A stretch of 64,000 bases of DNA, from positions 3,218 through 67,217 of the forward strand of contig VFFE01007079.1 of NCBI GenBank assembly GCA_008921705.1. The letters run 5' to 3'. This DNA comes from Burhinus oedicnemus (Eukaryota > Chordata > Aves > Charadriiformes > Burhinidae). The stretch's first letter is position 1. Each line of letters starts with the position of its first letter. Both the position numbers and the translations under genes were made by a program. The notes beneath the pieces are model-generated. The model worked only from the letters and a program-made list of their open reading frames with translations. It was not told the DNA's origin and ran no database searches. Positions 25,777 to 37,600 of the stretch are shown here, one piece after another.

Positions 25777-25859
25777 AAGATCTGCCACCTTGGTTTTTAT
25801 TTACCTTGCGCTGCTGACGGACACTGGCATAGCAACAGAGCGACTAAGAACAAAATGAA
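25777..25859 (+). other. Weak candidate exon (83 nt)
   Basis: The acceptor 'aaaaccttctcag' (AG 25775-25776) and donor 'ATGAA|gtgagt' (GT 25860) bracket a fully open frame of 27 codons (beginning KICHLGFYLPC) with three CpGs. The acceptor tract is short and the -1 base of the donor is A rather than G. Unknown product; chance is quite possible. Confidence 0.2.
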
Positions 25860-28119
25860 GTGAGTGGTAGGTGATACTGCTGGCCAGCCAGTAACACCTG
25901 TGCCGCTGGAAGTGGTAGAGGAGGACAGACATCACTTCAAGATTTTATTTTTTTAAAAGATTATTTAAACTGTTTATTTAGATTTTCCTTGGAGGTTTAG
26001 GAAGTGAGGGAATCCATGGTGTGTTCTGTACCTCCAGGGGTTTCCACCTTTACAGGGAGATGTGACTTTGAAAAGACATCCAGACACCAGTATAAGCACA
26101 GTATGCCTTGTATGGTGATCTAAGTCTTCCCTCTATCATCCTGTACTACACTGAGACTGCTGCTGTTGCTCTTACCAGTAACTGGTACACATGCTCTACA
26201 CGCTGACAATCCCAAGTGTTGTCTTATATCCCCTTCTTGTAACTGAAACTCAGATTCATATATAGTTTAGTCTATACCACTTAATTTATTAAATTGAGTA
26301 ATGGATTAAATTGGGTGCTTTGATCATATTCCACTTTTCACTGTTGCATAAGCAGGGCCATAACAATATAAAGACTGAGCTGGAAAACAAGAACTGGGAT
26401 TAGTTCAAATGAAGCTATAATCTCACTAAAACAAGTGAGAAAACACTGCTAACCAAATTAAAAAGCTAGGTTTTTCTCAATACTTTTTTTGTTTGTGGTT
26501 TTTTTTTTTTTTAAGTTTTCAAGTGAAATATTTCTCCTCCTAGTCTTGTGTGGTCTGCTGTCTTTAGTAATCTCCGGCATTTCTCATTAAACAATGTCAT
26601 AGGTTATAAATGAGGCGGTGCTGAGGTGTGTTCCCAATAAGACTCAGGGTTAGCAGGGCAAGATCACTGGTATGGGAAAGCCGCAGAGGGTTGAAGCTTC
26701 TGCAGAACCTGTCATTTTGGCAACATCTTGCATTTTTATCCTAGATATTTTGGGTCCTAAAGGACTGGCCCAGTGATAGTCCTGCCTTCCCTGCTACTTT
26801 GCAGGTAGGCTGAGATTCGGGCATTTCCTGTGCTCTGCTACTGTTCTTGATTGTTTTGTATTGCCTGGAATTTACAGAGGAAAAGCTACAAAATTCCGTC
26901 TCATTCAGGTAAAATCATGCCCATTCATGAATGGTGTAGAAAGGTGGTACAGGGGTCAGTGACTCATCTTTTTTTCATTTCCCCCTAATAAAAGTGTTAC
27001 GCCTGAGCAGAAAGCTCTATAAAAAATGTTATTGCTGTTGTGAGTGCCACTTTGACTGTGATAAGAAAATTGTGTCAAACAGCACCACTTTATTTTATTT
27101 CTTAACAGTGATCAGATCCTGAAAAAACATAATTACTGACTCAGTGAATGAGTTTAAACCAAAACAATATAAGCATTTAGGCCATGGCTCTGTGCTGTAC
27201 TGAATTTCAGCTCCCTAAAATGAGACAAAATGTTATCTGGTGCATCTATGTTACCAACAAGCTGCCAGTGGAATGGTCTACTTTTACCTGAAGAGGACAT
27301 CCACTGATTCGACCACTTTAGAACCTGTTTGTTTCACCTTGGTCACAAAGTAGTCTTAGGTCCTTTATGGATACTTAAATTTCTCTGACAATAAACACTG
27401 GAAGACTACTTTATTATATAGTGCAAATATGCTTCCTTCTCCACAATGTTTCTTTAAGTAACATCTCAGCTTTAGAACTTCATTAGTTGGCTAAAATTAA
27501 TTTACTTACTGTGAGATGAAGTCAATGAAATAGAAAATTTTCTGAGCTACCTGAAGAAATACTATCTTAGAAGTACAGTTCTGACAAAGGTAGAATGTTT
27601 CTTCTGGATATCATCATTCGGATTATTTCTGTCCCCCCAAATGGAAAAAGCAACTTATCAGAAAGACATGACGTATTCTAGGAGCAAGAGGAAAAAACAA
27701 ATATACAGTCTTAATTGATGTCAATCTATAAGAACCCAGCTAGAACAGCCTGTTGTCCGTATCCTTGGAAGCTTTAAATTTAATCCACAACATCATGATG
27801 ATTTACAGGAATTGTCTTGCCTTCGATTTACTGAACATGTCACCCACCCTAATGTATTTTTGATTGTTTTCAGATCCCTCTTTCTGATAGAGAAATCATA
27901 TCTTGAACCTGGAGGGTTTTTTCTGAATTTCTCAACATTGAAAGAGCTAGTGTAACCTTATTATCAGTGGTTATGCTATTATGTTTTTAAGAAAAATGTA
28001 CTGGGATAAAGGGGGAATGCAGGGAAGTAAAGTTTCTGTTTCTCTGACTACATATAATATTTTTATACATGCACTAAAATTCAGACTGAAATTAAGTTGA
28101 TTGCTTTAAAAAACAAACA

Positions 28120-28139
28120 CCCCCACCCCCACCCCTCCC
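28120..28139 (-). other. G-quadruplex-capable motif (minus strand), single-base loops
   Basis: C5-A-C5-A-C4-T-C3 on the plus strand gives four G-runs with 1-nt loops on the minus strand, a form expected to fold very stably. Confidence 0.85.
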
Positions 28140-28739
28140 ACACACAAAAACCCAACGGAGTTAGAAAGAAGAAATGGCCTAGAGTGGTTAGGGCAAAATG
28201 TCTGAATTGAGAGAGATATCTCCTGCCACCTGAATCTATGTATTCTTGATGGTATTTTAGGCATTTTATTTTTTTTTTTTTAAATCAGTGAGATCATTTG
28301 AAGACAGTTTTCACTGAGCATGAGTAAGAGAATGTGGCCGTATGAGCTGATGTCTGAAAGACAGTTTCCCTTAAATTTTTTTAGACCTTTGAGAAAAAGT
28401 GTTGGTTTTTCTAAGCTTAAGATTTGAGGTGACTATATTTCCCCCCCCTTTGAATTTAAACACTCGGGGATGGATTTAAAGGATATACAACTGTTAAGTG
28501 AATACAGCAAACTTCTGAAACATAAGGAAAGAAAGAAATTAGTGAAGATATGAGGATGAAACTGAAAGAAAGACCTCACAGATGAACTACCTGAGTTTAG
28601 GAAGACACCTGACTTTGAGAACATCTGTAGGTACTTCTTAAAATCTTCCCTAGGCTTTATAGATCCTTGAGTGCCTTCATCGACTAGGGTATATTGATTG
28701 CAGCAATCAAATGGGGAAAAATTGGCAGGAGCAATCTTT

Positions 28740-28758
28740 TATATATATATATATATAT
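28740..28758. repeat. (TA)n microsatellite, about nine units
   Basis: Uninterrupted alternating T and A following a short T-run. Confidence 0.95.
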
Positions 28759-28945
28759 GGGCAAAAAGTGCCAATATAATACATGTGGTTACTCCTGTTG
28801 GCAAGATAAAACTGAAATGAACATAGTAACATATGCTGTAGGCATATGCTTGAATTAAGATTTTTCCAGTGCTCAGTGGGTTCTTTGGTTACTTTTCTGG
28901 GCCATTGAAAAAATGCTCTCTCATACACTTAAATTTCATTCTTTT

Positions 28946-28972
28946 GGGGGCTGGGGGTGGGGTCTTTGTGGG
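28946..28972 (+). other. G-quadruplex-capable motif (plus strand)
   Basis: G5, G5, G4 and G3 runs with loops of 2, 1 and 7 bases. Its G-rich strand is opposite to that of the motif 0.8 kb upstream. Confidence 0.8.
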
Positions 28973-31900
28973 ATTTTGGGGGTGGTTTTTGCCTCTGGTT
29001 TATCAAAGGAATACGTTGAAATCAGGATCTCTGAGGAAATTCTCATGCACTGGAGACTAAGGTATAAATCAGTACAACTGTATGTAAGATAGTGAAGTAA
29101 TACTAAGTGTGTATATTTTATTAGTCTGGGCAGAGCATCTCATCGTTACAGCTGTACTATTTTGAACCCAAGCTTAGGTTCAAAGCTGACTGGGGTACTT
29201 CTCTGTGACCTTGTACTTCATCAGGCAGTCATTCACACATTAAGAGAAAGACCATTGTGTCTAATTTGGCATATAATCTTTTGTACTTTCTGTTGTATAC
29301 CTGCTGAGTGCACTGAATAAACCTAAAAGCAATTTAATAGCTATTCATGACTTGATATCAAGCAGACCTCAGAGAAAAAAGCTTGTATTTTTCAGGCTAA
29401 CCAGCATGCCATACTGTTACTTCCCAGCTTATGTACAATGTGTCATGTCACATTTCTAAGCTCTTGGTGGCAGATCTAGCTGTGCTCCTCCTACAGCCTA
29501 GTCAGCACCCCCTTTCTTAATCCACATTGCATTAGGTATGATAGCTGAGATGAGCAATTTTAAAGAAAGTAATTTTCTTCCAGCTGAGATAAGAAATTCA
29601 TGGGTCTGCGATAACCATCGACAGCACTTGAGATAACAGTACCCCCAACTTGAACAAATTATCCAGACTGTAAACCTTTACCTGTAACAAAAGACTTAGG
29701 TTATGGCTTTTCCAGACCTGCTGTGTTGAAATGTAAGGAGATTCTACACAAACTCCTCTGAAACTGTCCCAGAAAACAGCAGTCTGGCAGATGGCTTCCA
29801 ATAAAGGAAGAACATTCCATTAAAAATGGAAGCATACATACCTATATGTTTCTTCTGAGGAAGCATTTGAATGATCTGGCAGGTGTCAGGAACAACTGAT
29901 GAGCCTGGTGCACCTGAATGAAAAGCCATAGGACTGAACTGGGTGGTTCTTACTGATCAGTCAGTCACCTGTTCCAATATATACTCATTCCATTATTGCT
30001 GTCAATCCAGCAATTGAAAAAGGTTTTGTAACAGACTTGTGATGGACTTCAATATTGGATTTCCATTGTACTTTTCTAGGTCATACAAAAATCATGGCTA
30101 ACGATCCTGTGACTGAATTGCATTTATTGGAAGGTCACAGCAAAACAGAGCCTCCTGAACTGACAAGGTGGTAACCCATTATGTGAGACAAATTATTTTT
30201 CATTCCTTGAATATGCATTGTACTGCCATTAATCAGGATGAAATCTTTAGGTATTAATGCAGCCGTGCTGTATAATTTCAGAAGACTTTCAATTTATTCT
30301 AGCACCTTTCAACATCCACCATAAAGTATCTATCCCATTGTTAGTGGCTTATGTGTACAGAAGATGCAGTAATATTTCTGCTTTGATTATGAGTTCTCTT
30401 TTTACAAAGATAAAACAAAGTACTGCTTATTATTTTACAGTAAAACTGTAGGCAATAGCATGAATATTGTTATACCACTAAAAAATTGGAATAACTCAGT
30501 ACAGCCAAACGACCTTTATATGGACAGTCATATTTTCCACTTCCTTCTAACTAACAATCTTCTTCATTGTCAATACCCTAGAATTTTTTTGTTGAGAACT
30601 TTGAGATGCTTCATCAATAACTCCAAACATTATAGACTAAATGCCCATCCTTAATCCGAAGACAATATCTTACCCAACCTTCTGAGAGAGAGAAAATATA
30701 CCATTTTAGATTTGTTGCTGTTAAAAGGTCAGCGTTTATCCATATATCTTGCAGTAGATTATCAGGGGTGTTTCTGTTCTTCTGGGTGTTAATTTCTTTT
30801 GAATACAGTCAAATACTGTGTTATCACAGGATGCCACAGTGTGGTAGCTGTTGGTAAATGCTGGGCAGTTTTGGTTTGTTGTTAGTTTTTTTTTTGGTTT
30901 TTTTTTTTAAGAATTACTTTTTAAAATGTGTTTTGATGTGTTTGCTTGTTATCTTATTGAGTTTTTAAATATTACCTCCCTTTTTCCAAAATGCACCTTT
31001 TTTCTGAGAGTGAATTTTAAGACTTTTCACTACCTTATACTTGCTTTTGTTTTGTGATGTTTTTTGGGGTGCCTTTCCAATGGCCCTCATAATGTGTTAT
31101 TTACGGACACACAAGCTGAGTTTAAAACATTGCTGCTAGATGGGAGTGGATCAGCTATATACTAAACCAGATTCTCTTCTATACCAGGAGTCCTTCAGCA
31201 GCAGGTTGTGGATTACAGTTCCTTGATTTTGCAATCTGAATCATGTTTGTATGACCAACAGGGAGCTTGTCATAATCATGCTAGATCTTGCAGCATGGGA
31301 GGAACAATAGAGGCACAGATGGAAGTGACAATACCAGGTACAGAAGCAGTGAGGGATCAGATGCTGCGCAACTGCTTTCTAGAGAGTAGTATACAAATAT
31401 AAGTGCAATATCTGCGTATTCATCACTGTGTTTGTGGGAACTCAAAACTGCAACAATTAAAGTGCTGGTAATTATCAGGAAGCTTACAGGAAGTCTGGGA
31501 TCTCCTTGTCTCTGTTTCCCAATAAAAGATTTGCTGTTCTAGTTATGTTGATGCCAATTTTTTTTTCTGTTGCAGAGGCAAAGATTTTTAAAATTTCATA
31601 TCTTTTGATAGTAGGATAAGAAAAATCAAAATAAGAGAGGGCTTTATATCCCTCTGGCTGAGACAGTCTTAGGATATAGAGTTACTTTATTTATTAGCCT
31701 GTCAATCTGTTTTCTGTGTTTAGAACTACTTACCTTCTGGTTATGGTCCGTTACCCTGACTGATCACTTTCGTCTCAGGACATGGGTAATGGAGAGAAAT
31801 GAAACTGCGCTTTGTCAGGAGAGTCATCTCCTGCTTCTTCAGGAGATGGAAAGCACGTTGTAGGTTGTGATTCAAGTGCTGCAGAAGAGAATGGTGCTAT

Positions 31901-32056
31901 CCCCATCATAACTGCTGACGATAAGTCAGATTTATCCTTTCTTACATTGTTCCACTGAAGCTAATAGTAATACACTTGGAAAGAACCTTTTTCATTCCTG
32001 AAGGCACTGGTAGGATAATAGAAACAAAATTCTGTCCTGTCTGTTATGTATGAAGT

Positions 32057-32330
32057 TTGGGCAAAGAGAAAACAGGTTCAAGTTGCACCAGGGGAGGTTT
32101 AGGCTGGACATTAGGAAAAAATTTTTCATGGAAAGAGTTGTCAAATATTGGAACAGGCTGCCCAGGGAGGTGGTTGAGTCACTATCCCTAGATGTGTTTA
32201 AAAGTCGTGTAAGATGTGGTACTTAGAGACATGGTTTAGTCTACCTGGTAGAGTAGGGTCAATGGTTGGACTGGATGATCTTAAAGGTCTTTTCCAACCT
32301 AAACGATTCTAAGATTTTATGATTCTGTGA
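32057..32330 (+). mobile_element. CR1: CR1 LINE 3' fragment
   Basis: It starts within the ORF2 tail ('aagttgcaccaggggaggtt', 'ggctggacattagg'), passes 'ctgcccagggaggtggttga', 'ggttggactggatgatctta' and 'ttccaacctaaacg', and ends in 'gattctgtga'. It resembles the copy at 18008 more than the one at 18236, so it is probably the same subfamily. 5'-truncated. Confidence 0.95.
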
Positions 32331-34397
32331 GTCCCTGACTGCTGCAGAGCCACAGTACTCAAGGTGGTAATTTAACGTGTGAACTAGAGGTCCTATTAGG
32401 CTGCTCTTTGTAAGCAGAACTATTTCCCTTTCAGTGAAACAACTGAAGGGACTCTGCTTGAAGTGAATCATGGGATCACACTGTACTTAACTGCTTTGTT
32501 CGTTTGATGAAGATGTCACTGAGGGAATTTCACCAGTGCAGACTTCTTCCCTTACCCCCAAGATTTTAAGTAACTAGGCTAAAACACTGTCTACCTTGTG
32601 GGGATTTTGTGGGTTTGTTTTTCGATGGGACTTTTTTTTTCCTTTTCTTGGTGCTGCTTCCCACACAACTCATCAGTGTTCTGCAAGGAGTAAGACAAAA
32701 GAATAGAAAAATAAGCTGAATGTGTTCTCAATAAAATAAAAGCAAGAAAGTGACAGCCACTGACTGAGAATTAGAACTAAAAATATTCCTCTCTATTCTG
32801 AAGGTGAATCTTTGAGATAAGATTCATTTTGCTAATAAAAAGCAGCACAAACAGCTACTTTGACAAGTACAAAAAACCAATGTCCCATTTCAATAGAGTG
32901 TGAACGCATCATATTCTGCCAGGAGTTCCCACTCCCATGTGGGTTTTGGTTTTGTTTAGAAAAACATTAAGCACGGCGAGCAAAACAGTTCTGGCAGTTC
33001 AGTCTTCTTTCAACTGCTCATTACCACTGCTTCAGGTAAATTGATAACACATGGTAGAGGAAAATAACATTTTTAACAGCCCTGAAATATGTTGTTTGGC
33101 TCTCTTCACGCTGAGTGTCTTGTTCTACCGACATGCAGGTTGGACGATTGACCCAACAGTAACCATATGCAAAGATGAACGTCAGTGCTTCCTTCTGAAA
33201 TATGACACAGTTCTGAGGACAGAAAAAAAAAAAAAAAAATTAAGATTTTTGCATAAGCTTTTTGGAACTGGCTGTTGTGTTACATGAGAACAGACTGATA
33301 GAAGAGGCCTCTGAGCTTGTCAATTCTGAGTAATTTTTGAACACATAATGCCGAGAGTAAAACAAACTTAGAAAAATACTGACGGTAAGAATGGCACAGT
33401 GAAAAGTGCTGTCAGGTGAACTACTCTTGAACTGCAGCAGATGAAAAAAGCAGAATTTCTCCTTTTTGTCTGAAATCAATGGGTGACAGCAAAATAAATA
33501 AGAAAAATTAGTTTTATTTCTTAATTTTTATATTGCTTGAATAATGACGCTACGACAACTAAACTCAGAGAAAATGAGCTAAAAGACTGCGGTACAGAAA
33601 AGGAAAATTAGGGGACTCTTGTGGGCTTGTGAACTCTCATGTTCTGTATAAGAATGTACAAGGAATCATTGAAATATAAGAAAAATGTGCAAGTTTGTAA
33701 CTCATCTGCCACTCGCCATGTTTCAAGGTAGAAATTCTTGAGAAGAGCATAATATGATTGTGGTCTGGAGCAAAGCACCTGAAAATACCGAAAAATCCAG
33801 AATGCGCTGAAGCAGTTCATCTGCTATGCAAACCAGTATGCTGTATGGTGAGAGCATAGTACTCTTGCTTCATCCATTTTAGATTTTTCTAATCATAATT
33901 CAAGAAAAGAAAACAACCCAAAAGGGGTTGCATCACCTGAAGTTATAGCTGCAGCAGGGAAAAATATTAAGTATTACAGCAACCACCAAAAAACATCCAG
34001 AATAATAAAAGAGGGGAGCTATAATCTTTCCAAGCCGGCACACTTTGCCATAAGGGCTGAGAGTGATCTACTCTGAACAGAAGGAATCTGTCTGCAGCAA
34101 TATAAACCCAGAGGGTTTATTCTGGCACTCAGGAGAGGAAAAGGGGAAACAGTTCTTAGAAGGGTTTCTGAGGAGATAGTTTACACTGCTTGGTATCATA
34201 GGATGGATGGACGTTCACCTCCCAGTACTGTCTCAATTCTAGCTGATCAATTTATGAAGCAGGAATGCACTGATTTCCCATGTTGTGAGTGATTACTCAA
34301 CAGCAGATACCTACATAGTTTTCAAAAGATGGTCGTTCAGTCCAGCGTGTGTCAGCGCTTACTGAGAAATACATTCATGATTTGTATACAGGGTAAC
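32331..34397. other. Non-coding interval with one CpG-richer reading frame
   Basis: No repeat is recognised apart from A17 at 33223-33239. The frame at 33051-33287 (78 codons) contains four CpGs between about 33110 and 33182 and runs into the poly(A), encoding lysines. It could be a retrocopy end, but I cannot identify a parent. Confidence 0.4.
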
Positions 34398-34660
34398 ATC
34401 ATATCACAAAATCACAGAATAGTTTAATTCAGGAGGGACCTCTGGTGGTCTCTAGTCCACTCTCTGTTCAAAGCAGACCAAATTGCAAAGTCAGAGTAGG
34501 TTGCGCTTCTGAATACCTCCAAGGATGGAGGAGGATTCCTGAGCCACTCTTGGCTTTTGTTCCAGTGCTTTACCACTGCCACGGTGAAGAATTTTTTTCT
34601 CATTTCCACCCAAAATTTTCTGTTTTGTAACTTTTAACTGTTGCCTCTTTTCTTTTCAAA
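34398..34660 (-). mobile_element. CR1: CR1 LINE 3' fragment, minus strand
   Basis: On the plus strand it opens with the reversed 3' tail ('aaaatcacagaatag') and 'ggagggacctctggtggtc', then the reversed 3' UTR and ORF2 tail ('cattcctgagccactc'-like, 'tgaagaatttttttctcat'), ending near 'gttgcctcttttctttt'. It is 5'-truncated and more diverged than the plus-strand copies. Confidence 0.9.
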
Positions 34661-37600
34661 GTGTATCTGTAAGTTAGAGGGTTGTACCTGGATGATGATA
34701 AGATACCGAGAACCTCAAACTGTTTAAGTATGAAGTCAGATTCTGGAAGCATTGGGTTTCTGAGAATATAGACATATTTGAATATTACAAGTATAATGTT
34801 TGAGACATGCAGCATACTATATTTTGTAATAATCTCTTTCAGTCAGAGCAATACAACTGATCTCTCCTGCCTGTTGGATCCCACTGTCAAATCATTTTTA
34901 TAGTTCAGAAATGCTTGCAACTAAAACAAATATATTGAAAAGTGATCCTTACACATATTCTTTATGATCAGAATTGTGTGAAAAATTGACATCTTTGCTA
35001 TTTCTCCTTTTGTACGTGCCTACAAAGATGCTCAGATAGGGAGGCAATAAGAAGCACGGAACACCACCAACCTCAGCCTGAGGCTTTATGGGGGGGAAAA
35101 AGGGAAAACTGGTATTTTAGCTTGTGAAGTGTGCTTGTAGTTTCTTTCACCCTGAGCAGCAAATCAGGAAAGATGATGCTTCAAGTGTGCAGATGGAGCT
35201 GTACAACAAGTGAGAGAGATGCATAGTGCTAGTGTCTAACTGTTAACTTCAATAAACTTACCTGTGAGCTGGAAGAAAATGACTTGTTGCTATGTTATTT
35301 ATACCCAAGTCCGTCCTTCAGGAGGCACTGTGGTAAACTATCTTTTTGTCCTGAGAAACTTTAATTTGATGTAAGAAATAGGAAAGCTGAGAAGGGGTAA
35401 CTTTGGAAAATAAAAAGGGAATAGATTTGCTCAGTGATGTAAGTCGCATTTCCAAAAATATTTAAGCAACTAAAGATGCAGTTACACTTAGGAAAGAAAC
35501 TATAAAAGCTACTTGTGCTGGGACATGCATAGCTGGCTGATACAAGTGGTGTGATTGCTTTCAGAAGGGATTTTTGTGCTATTCAGTGCATAAATACTTT
35601 TCTGTGGTGAAAAAAAATGTTGAGGGATGGAGAGATTTCAGATCCTAATTCTGTTTAAAGAGACTGTCCTTGACCTTAGATACAACAAGTCTTGGATACC
35701 CAGTGCAGACAAAAGGTCGCAGAGCCTGACATAGAGCAAAAGTGAAAATTCTTTGAAGTTCAAGCATTTTGACTGCTGTTTCTTAAGCCAGACAGAGCTC
35801 TGAATGCTTTAGAAGAAAGTAGAGCTGACTCAGGAGAAGGTGAATTATGTCATGAATATTCTTTTGCATTCACTAAGCTGCATCCACTCCCATTCTGAAA
35901 AGAAAACATAATATGTTTTCCTAGATTTCTTTGATGAGAACCTGAACACTCTTAGACTTTTGATTACCAAATCACAGATGAATATCAAGGGAAAAAATGA
36001 AAAATCTTAAATTGCTGCATAAATGTAATGTGTTCATCAAAGGCATGCTATCAGCCACACTTTCACTGCTGAAGCTGTGTATTGTTAGTCATTCTAATAC
36101 TTGTTTTATTACATATTCAAGTTTATTATATTATTTCATTTATGGTGAATGTACAAATGATAAAACAAAGGAAAATATCAGTTGGAAAGACCATAATTTC
36201 CTTGTGACATGAAAGAATTTTATTTTTTTAAAAAGCAGATAAAAATCTAATTTATTTTATTATTTAAGAACACAGTTGTTAGTGTATAGTTCAAGTGAAA
36301 TAGTAGAAATACTTTTGCTGTAGAACGCTTTCCATCCAGCAAAAGAACAAAAAGCTGTGACAGTCTTCAAAACTAATTATATTTCCATTTACCCTTCGGA
36401 CCCTTAAAGAGCCATATCTCTTGGTTCTACTGTGGTATAAAATTTCAGCAATAACTCCATACTGGTGTGATTGTTATGAAATATAACAGGATATGGTTAC
36501 TGACTCCATGCAAATATCTGGGGTTTTCAGCCTTAATAAGGACTCAGGAGACTGCTTTAGCTTGAAAAAGCATTCTCATGTATGACTTTTCAACTAAATT
36601 TTTTGAAACTTGCACCAGGTCCTACAAGACTGTCTCACAGAGTCTTCTAAATTGTTTCATGTTTATTGTAGCAATAGAATGTTTCCAGTGGTAAATGAGG
36701 CAAACATTTTCTTGTAATTTATTCTAATTTTCTTATGCTCAAAAAGCACATGGCTCACTTCCAAACACATTTCATAACTTGTCTTTGATTGCATGTTTTG
36801 GATACTTTCATCTTGGTAACTTGTCTGCTGAAAAATGTCATACCATTATTAAATTAGTCATAGTTATAATATTTAAAAGGTCTTGATGCTAGATAGATTT
36901 TGAGTGACTGATGTTGAGTAATTTGCTTGTGAAATGTTACTACCAAAATAGGCTGTGCACTTCATAAATCTTCAGCAGTTTTGTTCAATGGAGTGTAACA
37001 ACATTGTCCATTCCATTTTTGGACAATGGAATACTTCAGAGAAAACCACAACCTACCTTAATGTAATCTTCTCAACAACATTGTGATTATACTCATTGCT
37101 TTTAGTGTTTTAGCTATAAAGTATGTCAAATCAACTTAATTTTACAGCAGCTTAATGAAGTTCATCTTTCATCGAGATTGCATGCAGTTTAGTTATTTTC
37201 TCTCTTTTAAAAGAAAGATGATCTATTCATGTAATCCCAGGCCAACATTTGAGTGAAAAGGCTCTTCTGTTCACCATTTTGAGACTTAGATATGTTCCTA
37301 AATACAGTGACTCTGCCTGGGATAATCCAGGATCTTTGCTAATTCCCTATCTTCTACCTTTTGAAATCTGAGGAGCATCCAGCTCAGGTTTTTCATTAAT
37401 CTACTCACTCTTATCTGTATGAATCAAAGGGATCTTCACATAATCTGAAACTGTTAGTTCTGATGTGTAAGACAATTGCATCTTAGAAAGTGTACCATGC
37501 CCTTTCTGATGATGGGCTGAACTGAATTTTATTGAGCCAGAACCCTTGCTAAGGAACCAGGGCCCAAAGACAATGAGAATGGATGGATGCATGCACTGTG

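Larger units (their letters stand above)
18464..32056. other. Long non-coding interval, mostly single-copy in appearance
   Basis: About 13.6 kb holds no recognisable interspersed repeat. It contains A-rich tracts (19487-19529), G-quadruplex-capable runs (21246, 28120, 28946), a (TA)n at 28740, and weak exon-like signals (acceptor at 19870; candidate exon 25777-25859). Reading frames are 60-95 codons with no coding bias. It could be intron or intergenic DNA. Confidence 0.5.

Noticed and set aside
37003..37030. Inverted repeat 'attgtcc...ggacaat'
   Set aside because: Only a 7-bp stem with an 11-nt loop, within chance expectation for 64 kb.
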